Of a stretch of DNA of 39,408 nt, positions 7,129 to 15,025 are shown in pieces. The notes beneath the pieces were generated by a model. It ran no database searches. It was given only the letters and a program-made list of their open reading frames with translations, and was not told where the DNA came from. The stretch covers positions 1 through 39,408 of the forward strand of contig JAURCU010000012.1 in assembly GCA_030828305.1 (NCBI GenBank), in the 5' to 3' direction. The stretch is from Luteolibacter sp. Its GTDB lineage: Bacteria > Verrucomicrobiota > Verrucomicrobiia > Verrucomicrobiales > Akkermansiaceae. Numbering within the stretch: position 1 is the stretch's first letter; every line of letters begins with the position of its first letter. The translations under genes were made by a program, and so were the position numbers.

Positions 7129-9506
7129 TGAATACCTCACTCAACTGGCTCTCCACTCACTTGGATCTCGGCGGCAAGTCCACCGAGGAACTCGACGATT
7201 TGCTGACCTTTGCCGGCGTCGAAGTCGAAGGCATCCGAACCAAAGGCATTAGCTCTGATAAGATCATTGTCGCCGAGATCAAGGAAGCGGTGCAACACCC
7301 CGACGCGGATCGTTTGAAAGTCACCCAGGTTGACTGCGGTGAAGATGGCCTGCGCCAGATCGTCTGCGGTGCCACCAACTACAAGGTGGGCGACAAGGTG
7401 CCCTGCTGTTTGCCCGGTGCCGTCCTCGGTGCTGGCTTCACCATCGCCGAAACCAAGATGCGTGGCGTCGAATCCAAGGGAATGCTGGCTGCCTCTGAGG
7501 AGATCGGCCTTCCGAAGGGTGAAGATGGGCTGATGATCCTCCCCGCCGATGCGCAAATTGGAAAGCCAGTGAAGGAAATGTTCGATTCCGACACCCTGCT
7601 GGAACTCGAAGTCACTCCCAACCGTCCCGACCTGCTCAGTCATCGCGGCATGGCGCGTGAACTCGCTGCTCTGCTGAAAACCGAACTCAAGCCGCTCGAG
7701 ATTCCTGCGGCAAACACCGGCTCCGCCAGCGAAGTGTCTATCGAAGCACCCGATGCCTGCCCGATGTATTCGGCCATTCGTGTCTCCGGTGTCAAAGTGG
7801 CCGAAAGCCCGGCTTGGCTCAAAGGCCGGCTCGAGTCCATCGGTCTGCGTCCGATCAACAACATCGTTGATGTTACCAACTTCGTGCTCCACGAGCTCGG
7901 TCAACCGCTGCACGCCTTCGACGCCGCCAAGCTGAGTGGAGGCATTATTGTGCGACAGGCTCAAGCAGGGGAGAAATTCGCTGCGCTCGACGAAAGCGAA
8001 CACGAGCTCACCACCGACGACCTGCTCATTTCGGATGAATCCGGCGCGGCTCTCGCGCTTGCGGGCGTGATGGGGGGTCTGGATTCCGGTGTGACCGAAG
8101 CCACCACCGACATCCTGCTCGAGTCCGCCTATTTCACGCCACAGGGCATCCGCCGCACCTCGCGTCGCACCGCCTTGATGTCGGACTCCTCCTACCGTTT
8201 CGAACGCGGAGTCGACCCCCAAGGCGTGCTGCCGGCTTCTTCATTGGCAGTGAAGCTCATCCTCGAGTTGGCAGGAGGCTGCGCCGAGCAACTTACTCAG
8301 GTCGCCGGTGAACTGCCGACCCTGACCCAGCCCGTCACCCTCGACTCCGCCAAGCTCGATCAACTCATGGGTGGCTCCATTTCTCTCGAAGATGCCGAAG
8401 CCATCCTCCGAGGTCTCGGCCTCGGCAAGCTCGATGGCGGTCGGTGGGAAATTCCCTCCTTTCGCGCCGACCTACAGCGCCACATCGATCTCGTAGAGGA
8501 AATTGCCCGTGTGCATGGCCTCGATAACGTTGCTTCCCGTTCGCTCGGTGCCTATGTGCCCAGCAGCAAGGTGGATGCCGACTATGACGCCGACATGGCA
8601 TTGCGCCGCCGTCTTGCCGCGATGGGCATCTTCGAATGTCAGACCATCAAACTCATTGCCGATGGCCAGATGGCCGATGCCCTTCCACTGCGTCCGCTGC
8701 AGGATGGCGACGTCATCCGCGTCAAGTCACCACTGAGTGAAGACCACGCGGTGATGCGCCCGAGCCTGGTGCCCGGTCTGGTGCAGAGTGCCGCCCGCAA
8801 CGTCCGCCAGCAGGCCAAGGCCCTGCGCCTCTTCGAAATGGGCCGCGTCTTCCGCAACGTTGGTGGCGGCAAGGCCATTGACCAAGAGAGCGATAATTTG
8901 GGCATTCTATTGGCTGCCGATGCCGCACCTTCTGCCTGGAACCAGATCGCCCGCGAGAGTGATCTTTACGACATCAAGGGCCTGATTGCCGCTTTGCTTC
9001 CCAAGCAGGTCATCCGCTTCGCTCCACGTGAGCGCGACGGCTTTGCCATCGCCTGCGACATCAAGGCTGGCACCCAGAACATTGGCGTCTTCGCCCGTCT
9101 CTCTCCTGCCCGCGAGCGGGCCTTGGACTTCGAATCGCCTGTCTACGTCGCCGAACTTGACCTTGGCAAGTTGCGCAAACTGCTCGCCGGCATCGAACAC
9201 GTGGAAGACCTTCCCCAATTCCCCGGCTCCTCGCGCGACGCCGCGATGGAGATGGATGCCATTGTGCCCAACGCCGACATCGAGGCGGTGCTCGACAAGC
9301 TCAAAGAGCCGCTGCTGGTCAGCTACGAATGCTTTGATGTGTTCCGTGATCCAAGTGGGGAGAAGCTTGCCGCCGACCGCAAGTCGGTGGCCTACCGCTT
9401 CACCTATCGTGATGCCGAGAAGACTCTCAAGGCCAAGGAGGTCGATGAGGCTCACCAGCGCATACTTGAGGCGCTCAGCAGCAAACTGGAGCTGAGCTTC
9501 CGCTGA
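7128..9506 (+). CDS. pheT: Phenylalanine--tRNA ligase beta subunit
   Basis: A 792-aa subunit of full bacterial length. In order it has: an N-terminal tRNA-binding EMAP-like domain (IVAEIKEAVQHPDADRLKV, CGATNYKVGDKVPCCLPGA), the B3/B4 editing domain including ELEVTPNRPDLLSHRG and IGLRPINNIVDVTNFV, the B5 domain, the catalytic-like core around SPLSEDHAVMRPSLVPGL, and a C-terminal ferredoxin-fold anticodon-binding domain ending SVAYRFTYRDAEKTL. Everything expected is present. It is coupled to pheS. No clear terminator is visible in the 145-base gap before the convergent TonB receptor gene. Confidence 0.98.
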   Translation: MNTSLNWLSTHLDLGGKSTEELDDLLTFAGVEVEGIRTKGISSDKIIVAEIKEAVQHPDADRLKVTQVDCGEDGLRQIVCGATNYKVGDKVPCCLPGAVLGAGFTIAETKMRGVESKGMLAASEEIGLPKGEDGLMILPADAQIGKPVKEMFDSDTLLELEVTPNRPDLLSHRGMARELAALLKTELKPLEIPAANTGSASEVSIEAPDACPMYSAIRVSGVKVAESPAWLKGRLESIGLRPINNIVDVTNFVLHELGQPLHAFDAAKLSGGIIVRQAQAGEKFAALDESEHELTTDDLLISDESGAALALAGVMGGLDSGVTEATTDILLESAYFTPQGIRRTSRRTALMSDSSYRFERGVDPQGVLPASSLAVKLILELAGGCAEQLTQVAGELPTLTQPVTLDSAKLDQLMGGSISLEDAEAILRGLGLGKLDGGRWEIPSFRADLQRHIDLVEEIARVHGLDNVASRSLGAYVPSSKVDADYDADMALRRRLAAMGIFECQTIKLIADGQMADALPLRPLQDGDVIRVKSPLSEDHAVMRPSLVPGLVQSAARNVRQQAKALRLFEMGRVFRNVGGGKAIDQESDNLGILLAADAAPSAWNQIARESDLYDIKGLIAALLPKQVIRFAPRERDGFAIACDIKAGTQNIGVFARLSPARERALDFESPVYVAELDLGKLRKLLAGIEHVEDLPQFPGSSRDAAMEMDAIVPNADIEAVLDKLKEPLLVSYECFDVFRDPSGEKLAADRKSVAYRFTYRDAEKTLKAKEVDEAHQRILEALSSKLELSFR

Positions 9507-9651
9507 GGCTTTGATTGGATTGAAATACGTGGGGGCGTGTAGCGCAAAGCAGCTCGCCGATTGGTGAATGTTTGTGGGCGAATGTTTTGGAAATCGCGGA
9601 TTTCTCAAATCAGGAAATGAGTCCGTTTCGGCCTCTGTGATCCGGGGGTGT

Positions 9652-11601
9652 TTAGAATGACATCTTCGCGCCGAAGTAGGCGGCACGGCCGAGAGCGGGG
9701 TAGCCTTTGGCGGAGGAGTAGTTCTCATCGAGCAGGTTTTCGATGCGGCCGGTGATGGACCAAGTGTCATTGATTTTGAAGTTGGCGACCATGCGCCAGA
9801 CCATGAAGTCCTCGGCCTCCTCCTGAAGGTAGGTGGTCGGGTTGATGTCTTCGCGGTTGAGCTGAGCAATGGCTTGGACTCCTAGCAAGAGGTCCTCGTG
9901 GGGCTGCCACCAGAGGCCGGCCTGGACCAGATGGCGCGGGCGGCGGGCGAGGGGAACGTTCGAGGCGGGATCCGCCACGAAACCGCCGCTTCGGGGGTCA
10001 TTCAGGCGATCGGAAACGGCGCGTAGGTAGGTGTAGCCGAGGCCGAATTCCAGGGTGTCAGTGGCCTGGTAGTTGGCGGCGAGTTCGATGCCTTCGGTCG
10101 TGGCTTTCTCAATATTGAAGGTGTCATAGGTGGTGGGCTCGTAGCTCAGGAGATCATCGATCTTGTTGCAAAAGAGCACGAAGGAAAGATCCAGTTTGCC
10201 CTCCATGAGTGCCTGCCGGATGCCGAGTTCATAGGACAGGCTGCTCTCGGCACGGAGTGCGGTACTGGTGTCGGAATCGTAGGCCAGATCCACCGGGCTG
10301 GGCGGGGCATAGGATGTCGCCATCTTGGCGTGCAGCGAAGTGTTCTCGTTTAGCTGATGCAGTAGGATGATGTTGCCCGTAGTCTCGTTGTCGTAGTCGG
10401 AGTAGTCGTCATGGCGCAGGCCGAGGCGTAGCTCGGTCTGATCACCCAACATCCATAGCAACTGCGCGCATAGTCCGAGTTGCTGGAAGCTCTCGTTGTA
10501 AGGCACGGGCGCGGCGAGTGGACTGAAGGTGTTGATGTTGGTGTTCTGCAATTCATCGTTACGAAAGACCACGCCCAAACTAAGCAGCGAATCATGGGGC
10601 AAAGAGTAGTCGACCTGCAGGTTGAGTTCGTCGCTGAGGATCTCGATGGAGTTGCTGATGGGGTAGTTGCCCAGGTAGTTCGACATGGTGTCGAAGGCTG
10701 CGTTGACCTCGAAGATGTCCGAGTTTCTCTCAGTCCTCGAGTAAAACAAATGCACCGAGATCTCATCGCTGAGGTAACGAATGCCGGGCGAGAGCAGCCA
10801 GCTGCTGGTGTCCTGGGTGTCGAAGGGCGTGGGGCTAGAGACGAAGCCAGGAAGTGCTTTGTTGTTGTCGAAACCAGTGGCGATGAGCTCCAGAAGTAGA
10901 TTGTCGGCGAGTTGGTAGTCAAAGCGTGATGTGAGGCCGAACTGTTTGTAGCTATCGTTGGCGCGCTGGTTGTCAGTGCTCAGGTGTGTGGTCGAGAGGC
11001 TGAGGCCTAGCGCATCCGAGCCAGTCCGGTAGTCCAAGCTCGAGCGCGAGAAGTCATTGAACCCGGCTTCCGCCCCCAGGCTGCCTTCGCTGCCGCCCAG
11101 GCCAAGACCGGAACGCAAACGGCTATCGATAACGCCGCCGATGTTGCTGCTGCCATACTGTACGCTGGAGGGACCACGCTGGATTTCCACGCGGCTGGCA
11201 TTGGCGGGGCTCAGGAAGCCAAGGTCGTATTCGTTGCCGAAGCCGGGGCTGAGCCGGCGCCCATCCATGAAGAGGGAAGTGTGGTTGCTCTCGGTTCCGC
11301 GAATGGACAGAGAGCTGATGTTGCCTAGGCCGCCATATGACCACAACACCATGCCGGGCTTGCGACTGATGATGTCGATTAGTGAGTGGTGGTTGTAGCG
11401 CTCAATGTCCTCGCGCGTGATGACATCCACTGAGGCGGTGACGCGACCCATCCCGAGTGGAGTCCGGGTGCTGACCACCACGGTCGGTTCGAGTAGGGGA
11501 AGGCTTTCTGAGGCTCTTGCCGCACTCCCAACAAATGGTGTCGCCGCCAACAGGACGACGCTCCAATGGAGGCCTCTTTGAGGCTTGGGGTGTTTCTTCA
11601 T
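9652..11601 (-). CDS. TonB-dependent outer membrane receptor, BtuB-like (cobalamin)
   Basis: A 649-aa outer-membrane receptor. It has a signal peptide (about residues 1-30, ending in SAARASE), a TonB-box-like stretch EPTVVVSTRT, and a plug domain with DVITREDIERYNHHSLIDI, GLGNISSLSIRGTESNHTSLFMDG and RVEIQRGPSSVQYGSSNIGGVI. A 22-strand-type barrel follows, ending in a terminal Phe after YFGAKMS, as expected for BAM targeting. Length and plug sequence fit the BtuB group. The substrate call rests mostly on the cobalamin riboswitch directly upstream. No BtuCDF, cobalamin salvage gene or TonB is in the window. Confidence 0.9.
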   Translation of the reverse strand: MKKHPKPQRGLHWSVVLLAATPFVGSAARASESLPLLEPTVVVSTRTPLGMGRVTASVDVITREDIERYNHHSLIDIISRKPGMVLWSYGGLGNISSLSIRGTESNHTSLFMDGRRLSPGFGNEYDLGFLSPANASRVEIQRGPSSVQYGSSNIGGVIDSRLRSGLGLGGSEGSLGAEAGFNDFSRSSLDYRTGSDALGLSLSTTHLSTDNQRANDSYKQFGLTSRFDYQLADNLLLELIATGFDNNKALPGFVSSPTPFDTQDTSSWLLSPGIRYLSDEISVHLFYSRTERNSDIFEVNAAFDTMSNYLGNYPISNSIEILSDELNLQVDYSLPHDSLLSLGVVFRNDELQNTNINTFSPLAAPVPYNESFQQLGLCAQLLWMLGDQTELRLGLRHDDYSDYDNETTGNIILLHQLNENTSLHAKMATSYAPPSPVDLAYDSDTSTALRAESSLSYELGIRQALMEGKLDLSFVLFCNKIDDLLSYEPTTYDTFNIEKATTEGIELAANYQATDTLEFGLGYTYLRAVSDRLNDPRSGGFVADPASNVPLARRPRHLVQAGLWWQPHEDLLLGVQAIAQLNREDINPTTYLQEEAEDFMVWRMVANFKINDTWSITGRIENLLDENYSSAKGYPALGRAAYFGAKMSF

Positions 11602-11639
11602 GGGTGTTCACTGTCCGTAGATCGCAGACGGTTGAATCT

Positions 11640-11790
11640 CCTCTCCTGGCTGGCATTCTGGCTGCCCGGGGTTTTTAGGCTCAGGGGTCACAGTGGCGAT
11701 ACCGCGCTGGAATTTCACCAGCTTTCCCATCAATTTCCTGCCCTTGGTCAGGGCCTCCGAGTGAGGGCCAGCATCTCTGCCGACATCGGT
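11640..11790 (-). promoter_or_regulatory. Cobalamin (B12) riboswitch
   Basis: Read on the minus strand, the leader of the TonB receptor gene carries the conserved core in the right order. GGGAAAGCTGGTGAAATTCC (11709-11728) comes first, then a GC-rich turn and CGCCACTGT (11690-11698), and then the B12-box-like CAGCCAGAATGCCAGCC ending near 11645. GCTGG and CCAGC pair around the GGTGAAATT loop. The peripheral extension between the CACTGT core and the B12 box is short, so this is a compact variant. No U-tract terminator lies between it and the ATG, so control of translation initiation is more likely than attenuation. The ends are approximate. Confidence 0.9.
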
Positions 11791-11929
11791 GCTGATAGGG
11801 CCAGACTGCCAGCTGGGCAAGCCCCATTCTTACCAATTCGGGTGGCTTGTGGCTTGACCTTGCTGCATTACCAGCGTTCCTTCCCCACCCATCAGGTCCC
11901 AGTTTCAGTCTCAGTGCCTCACACCTGCC

Positions 11930-12277
11930 ATGCTGCGCCACGTTCTCAAGTCCAAGCTCCACCGCGCGGTGATCACCGATGCGGATGTGAACTATGAGGG
12001 TAGCATTGAAATTCCCCGCGACTTGATGGATGCGGCTGATTTGTGGCCTGGCGAGAAGGTCTTGGTGGCGTCCATCACGACGGGTGCGCGCCTGGAAACC
12101 TACGTGCTCGAGGGTCAACGCGGCACCGGCAAGATCCTGATCAATGGGGGCGCGGCCCATCTCATCCGCGAAGGCGAGCGGGTGACTATCATGGCCTTTG
12201 CCATCACCGACTCACCTCCTGACGCCAAGTGTTTTCTGCTCGACGACCACAATCAGATTGTGCGTGAAGCTCAGTAG
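11930..12277 (+). CDS. panD: Aspartate 1-decarboxylase, pyruvoyl-dependent
   Basis: Makes beta-alanine for pantothenate. The 115-aa zymogen cleaves itself between Gly24 and Ser25 (YEGSIEIP) to form the pyruvoyl cofactor; Arg54 and Tyr58 of the active site (ARLETYVLEG) and the substrate-binding stretch TGKILINGGAAHLI are present. The length is slightly below the usual 120-130 residues but no motif is lost. panB lies at 35373-36140, while panC is not in the window. The gene begins 140 bases from the divergent B12 riboswitch. Confidence 0.97.
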   Translation: MLRHVLKSKLHRAVITDADVNYEGSIEIPRDLMDAADLWPGEKVLVASITTGARLETYVLEGQRGTGKILINGGAAHLIREGERVTIMAFAITDSPPDAKCFLLDDHNQIVREAQ

Positions 12278-12337
12278 GTCGCAATTCCAAGCCTCTGCCA
12301 TTGACCCTGACCGCCCTCATTCCATAGGCTGTTCGCC

Positions 12338-12787
12338 ATGAAACGCTTACTGTGCCTTTTGCCCATTGGCATCGTGCTTGCCAGCTGCCTACCCATTGAG
12401 CGCGGCCCCGTGCATGGCCAAGGCTGGGGTGGTGGAGCCCTTCAGGCCGGGCAGTTTGCCCGCACCATCATCGACAACACTTCCTTTTTCCGACAGCTGC
12501 CACTCTCGGGCGCGCAGGCCGACCTCTTGCTCCAGCGCCACACTTCGGTGCGCCTGATCCAGGTGGATGGCGGCTACAGCAAGGTGGAGTTGGACAACGG
12601 CGAGATCGGCTTCGTTCTAACCGCCATGCTGGAGCCCAACGCGCCAAGGCTTCCCGATGCCTCGAAAGGGTTCGCCTATCCCGATGGCGCGGGAGTGGAT
12701 GCGGGTGCTGATGACCGGAATGCATTGCCGCCAGTCGGCCCGGGCATGCCGGATATGCTGCCACCGACCATCGATCCGGAGCCCTGA
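12338..12787 (+). CDS. Small lipoprotein with SH3-like segment
   Basis: A 149-aa predicted lipoprotein. The signal peptide ends in the lipobox LASC with Cys17 as the lipidated residue. The region VRLIQVDGGYSKVELDNGEIGFVLTAML (about residues 71-98) has the strand pattern and the closing Gly-phi-Val of bacterial SH3-like domains, which usually bind cell-wall peptides. A Pro/Asp-rich tail follows. Function unknown; the family assignment is a pattern match, not a firm hit. It stands alone between panD and the convergent phoH. Confidence 0.7.
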   Translation: MKRLLCLLPIGIVLASCLPIERGPVHGQGWGGGALQAGQFARTIIDNTSFFRQLPLSGAQADLLLQRHTSVRLIQVDGGYSKVELDNGEIGFVLTAMLEPNAPRLPDASKGFAYPDGAGVDAGADDRNALPPVGPGMPDMLPPTIDPEP

Positions 12788-12804
12788 GCGATGGTCATCT
12801 GAAG

Positions 12805-13755
12805 CTACTGCCTGTATGAATCGTAGGCTTGGACGATGCGGGTAACCACCGGATGGCGTACGATGTCCGCTCCGGTGAAATGTTGAAAGGCCACGCCCTC
12901 CACCCCTTGAAGGGCGTGCTCAGCTTCCTGCAGTCCGGAGCGCACACCCGGCTTGAGATCGATTTGTGAGCTGTCGCCTGTGACCACGATGCAGGAATCC
13001 TCCCCGAGGCGGGTAAGTGCCATCAGCATCTGCTCGCGGGTCGTGTTTTGAGCCTCATCCAGAATCACGAAAGAGCGCGACAAGGTGCGTCCACGCATGA
13101 ATGCGAGAGGTGCGATCTCGATGGTGCCCTCTTCAAGATAACGCTGGCCCTCCTCGGGATCAAGCATGTCGTGAATAGCGTCGTAGAGGGGCCGCAGATA
13201 GGGCGCTACTTTCTCCTGCAGGTCGCCAGGAAGGAAGCCTAGGGCTTCACCGGCCTCAACTGCGGGCCGGGTGAGGATGATGCGGTTGACTTGCTTGCGT
13301 TTGAGCAGGGTGAGTGCCATGGCCATGGCGAGGTAGGTCTTACCGGTGCCTGCTGGCCCGAGCCCGAAGACCACATCATGGCTCTCAATGGCGCGGATAT
13401 ATTCCAGCTGGGCAGGCGTGCGCGGGACCACGGGTTGGCGACCGCGAGAGCCCACCAGTTTGACCTGGGCCAGATCGGTGATCTTGATGGCACCCGCATG
13501 CGCTGCGATATCAATCGCTAGTTTGAAGTCGCGGGATTTGATGGTGCCGCCTTTGCGTTTGGCGTTCTCGAGGTCCTGAAACACGGCGCGAGCCAACCCG
13601 ACAGCTTTCTCGCTTCCGGTGAGACGTAGCCAACCGTCACGAGTAAATGCTTCCACCCCCAAAGTAGCCTCCAAGTGGTTCAGGTTGGTGAGATCATTGG
13701 CGAAGAGGTCGTGCAGGAACTGCGGAGTGTCGAAATCGATCTTGATGTCGGTCAT
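12805..13755 (-). CDS. PhoH-family ATPase
   Basis: A 316-aa cytoplasmic P-loop protein. Walker A is GPAGTGKT at 133-140 and Walker B is FVILDEAQN at 229-237. The conserved PhoH segments ILTRPAVEAGEALGFLPGDL, LAFMRGRTL and VTGDSSQIDL are intact. An N-terminal KH-like portion (about 1-90) precedes the ATPase, as in the long PhoH-like (YbeZ-type) proteins linked to ribosome and RNA quality control. In many genomes it sits beside ybeY, which is not seen here. I prefer the ATG at 13755 (MTDIKIDF), with GGAAG about 7 nt upstream, over the in-frame ATG at 13785. Confidence 0.93.
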   Translation of the reverse strand: MTDIKIDFDTPQFLHDLFANDLTNLNHLEATLGVEAFTRDGWLRLTGSEKAVGLARAVFQDLENAKRKGGTIKSRDFKLAIDIAAHAGAIKITDLAQVKLVGSRGRQPVVPRTPAQLEYIRAIESHDVVFGLGPAGTGKTYLAMAMALTLLKRKQVNRIILTRPAVEAGEALGFLPGDLQEKVAPYLRPLYDAIHDMLDPEEGQRYLEEGTIEIAPLAFMRGRTLSRSFVILDEAQNTTREQMLMALTRLGEDSCIVVTGDSSQIDLKPGVRSGLQEAEHALQGVEGVAFQHFTGADIVRHPVVTRIVQAYDSYRQ

Positions 13756-13870
13756 GGAGCGCTTCCGGAGCTGGCCGGGCTGCAAATCGTGGTAGTTTGG
13801 CCGCTCAGGTAAAGGTGAAAAGTGCAGTTGAGAGCCCTTGGTTCTTGAATCCTATACGCTCTCCGCTTGA

Positions 13871-14341
13871 ATGGCTCCTGTGAAACGTCTTGCCCTCGCC
13901 CTGCTTGCATTTCTTCTCGCCAATTGCGCGCGACCCGATGAAAACCTCACAGTTCGACAGTTTCAGCTGCGTGATCAAGAAACCGGCAGCCTTGGAGAGG
14001 AGCCCATGGTGCGTATGGAAAAACTGCGCCGCTTGCATGGCGCGGTTAGCATGGAGGAGCGGCGTCAGCGTTTGGGCCAGTATTACACGCTCCGATGGCA
14101 GGATCGCCAGGGGGTGGGAAGTGGTCCGGTTGAGGTTCGTTTGGAATACCAGCAGGGCAAGACTGCCAGTGAAATCAAGAGCATGAGCGAGTTTTATCCG
14201 CCCGAGCAAGCCGAGGGCGAGGTCGAGTTTGCGGTGATTGGCGACAACTACTTCGACAATGGAAAGGTGCTCGCTTGGCGGGCCTCGGTCAATCGTGCAG
14301 GTCGGGAGTTGGCTTCCAAACAATCTTTCCTGTGGGAGTGA
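13871..14341 (+). CDS. Predicted lipoprotein, function unknown
   Basis: A 156-aa protein with a typical lipoprotein signal, LLAFLLANC, in which Cys19 would be lipidated. The mature part is charged and soluble, with RMEKLRRLHGAVSMEERRQRLGQYYTLRW and then beta-rich sequence ending SLW-like KQSFLWE. It is not a family I can name. It is divergent from phoH with about 115 bases between starts. Coding potential is supported by the clean lipobox and by the absence of a better frame on either strand. Confidence 0.7.
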   Translation: MAPVKRLALALLAFLLANCARPDENLTVRQFQLRDQETGSLGEEPMVRMEKLRRLHGAVSMEERRQRLGQYYTLRWQDRQGVGSGPVEVRLEYQQGKTASEIKSMSEFYPPEQAEGEVEFAVIGDNYFDNGKVLAWRASVNRAGRELASKQSFLWE

Positions 14342-14467
14342 GTCGTCGCCACGATTTGCGCTCTATCGGGTTGCGTCGAAAAGTTGTGACGGCCCACATG
14401 CTCGTTGACCGGCGCTTTTCCAAATGATAAATTTTCAAACCATTCGCGCATCTACCCTTCGAGAAAA

Positions 14468-15025
14468 ATGCCCATGGATGTGCCCATACCTGTGACTGCG
14501 GATCATTCAATCACCTGTGGTATATTCAAAGGATTCAGCTGGATCCGTTGCGAAGGCAAAGGTTCCTTCCTGAACAGCCCCCTGATGAAGTCATTTGGCG
14601 AGAGCCGTGTGAGCGAGGGTGAATCCCTCCTTGTGGTGGACCTGACTTCTTGCAGTGGCATGGACTCGACTTTCATGGGGACTCTGGCGGGCATGGCAAC
14701 GCGCCTGGCGACAAAAGATGGTGGGGCACTGCAGATTGCGGGTGCGGATGAACGAAACCGGCGCTCACTGGAGGACCTGGGGCTCGACTTCCTGATGCAG
14801 ATCAATCCGGATGCGGGACCTTGGCAGGGCCAGTTGGATGAAATCCGATCTTGCCTCCAGCCGGCGCAATTGAACGAATCGCTCAATCAGCGGCAGCGGG
14901 CGGAACACGTGTTACAGGCTCATGAGAAGCTTTCCGAAATCAACGACAAGAATGCTCGCGAATTCAATCAGGTCGTGGATACATTGAAGCGACAGACCAC
15001 GGATGAGCCGACTTCTGAGTCCTGA
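14468..15025 (+). CDS. STAS-domain protein (anti-sigma antagonist-like)
   Basis: A 185-aa protein whose first 120 residues form a STAS-like domain. The strand SLLVVDLTSCSGMDSTFMGTLAGMA (53-77) corresponds to the DLS...DSSG loop of SpoIIAA/RsbV proteins, where Ser67 or Thr68 would be the phosphorylated residue. The C-terminal part (about 135-185) is charged and helical, probably a coiled coil. The ATG at 14468 is chosen over an upstream TTG at 14405. The last 23 bases overlap the next gene, a PP2C phosphatase, so the two form a partner-switching pair: the phosphatase would dephosphorylate this protein. The cognate anti-sigma kinase is not in the window. Confidence 0.82.
   Translation: MPMDVPIPVTADHSITCGIFKGFSWIRCEGKGSFLNSPLMKSFGESRVSEGESLLVVDLTSCSGMDSTFMGTLAGMATRLATKDGGALQIAGADERNRRSLEDLGLDFLMQINPDAGPWQGQLDEIRSCLQPAQLNESLNQRQRAEHVLQAHEKLSEINDKNAREFNQVVDTLKRQTTDEPTSES

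Noticed and set aside
7137-8222. 361-codon minus-strand frame inside pheT
   Set aside because: Antisense shadow; pheT domains are complete and coupled to pheS.
11681-12160. 159-codon minus-strand frame across panD and the B12 riboswitch
   Set aside because: Covers an RNA element and a certain gene on the other strand; no protein-like motif.
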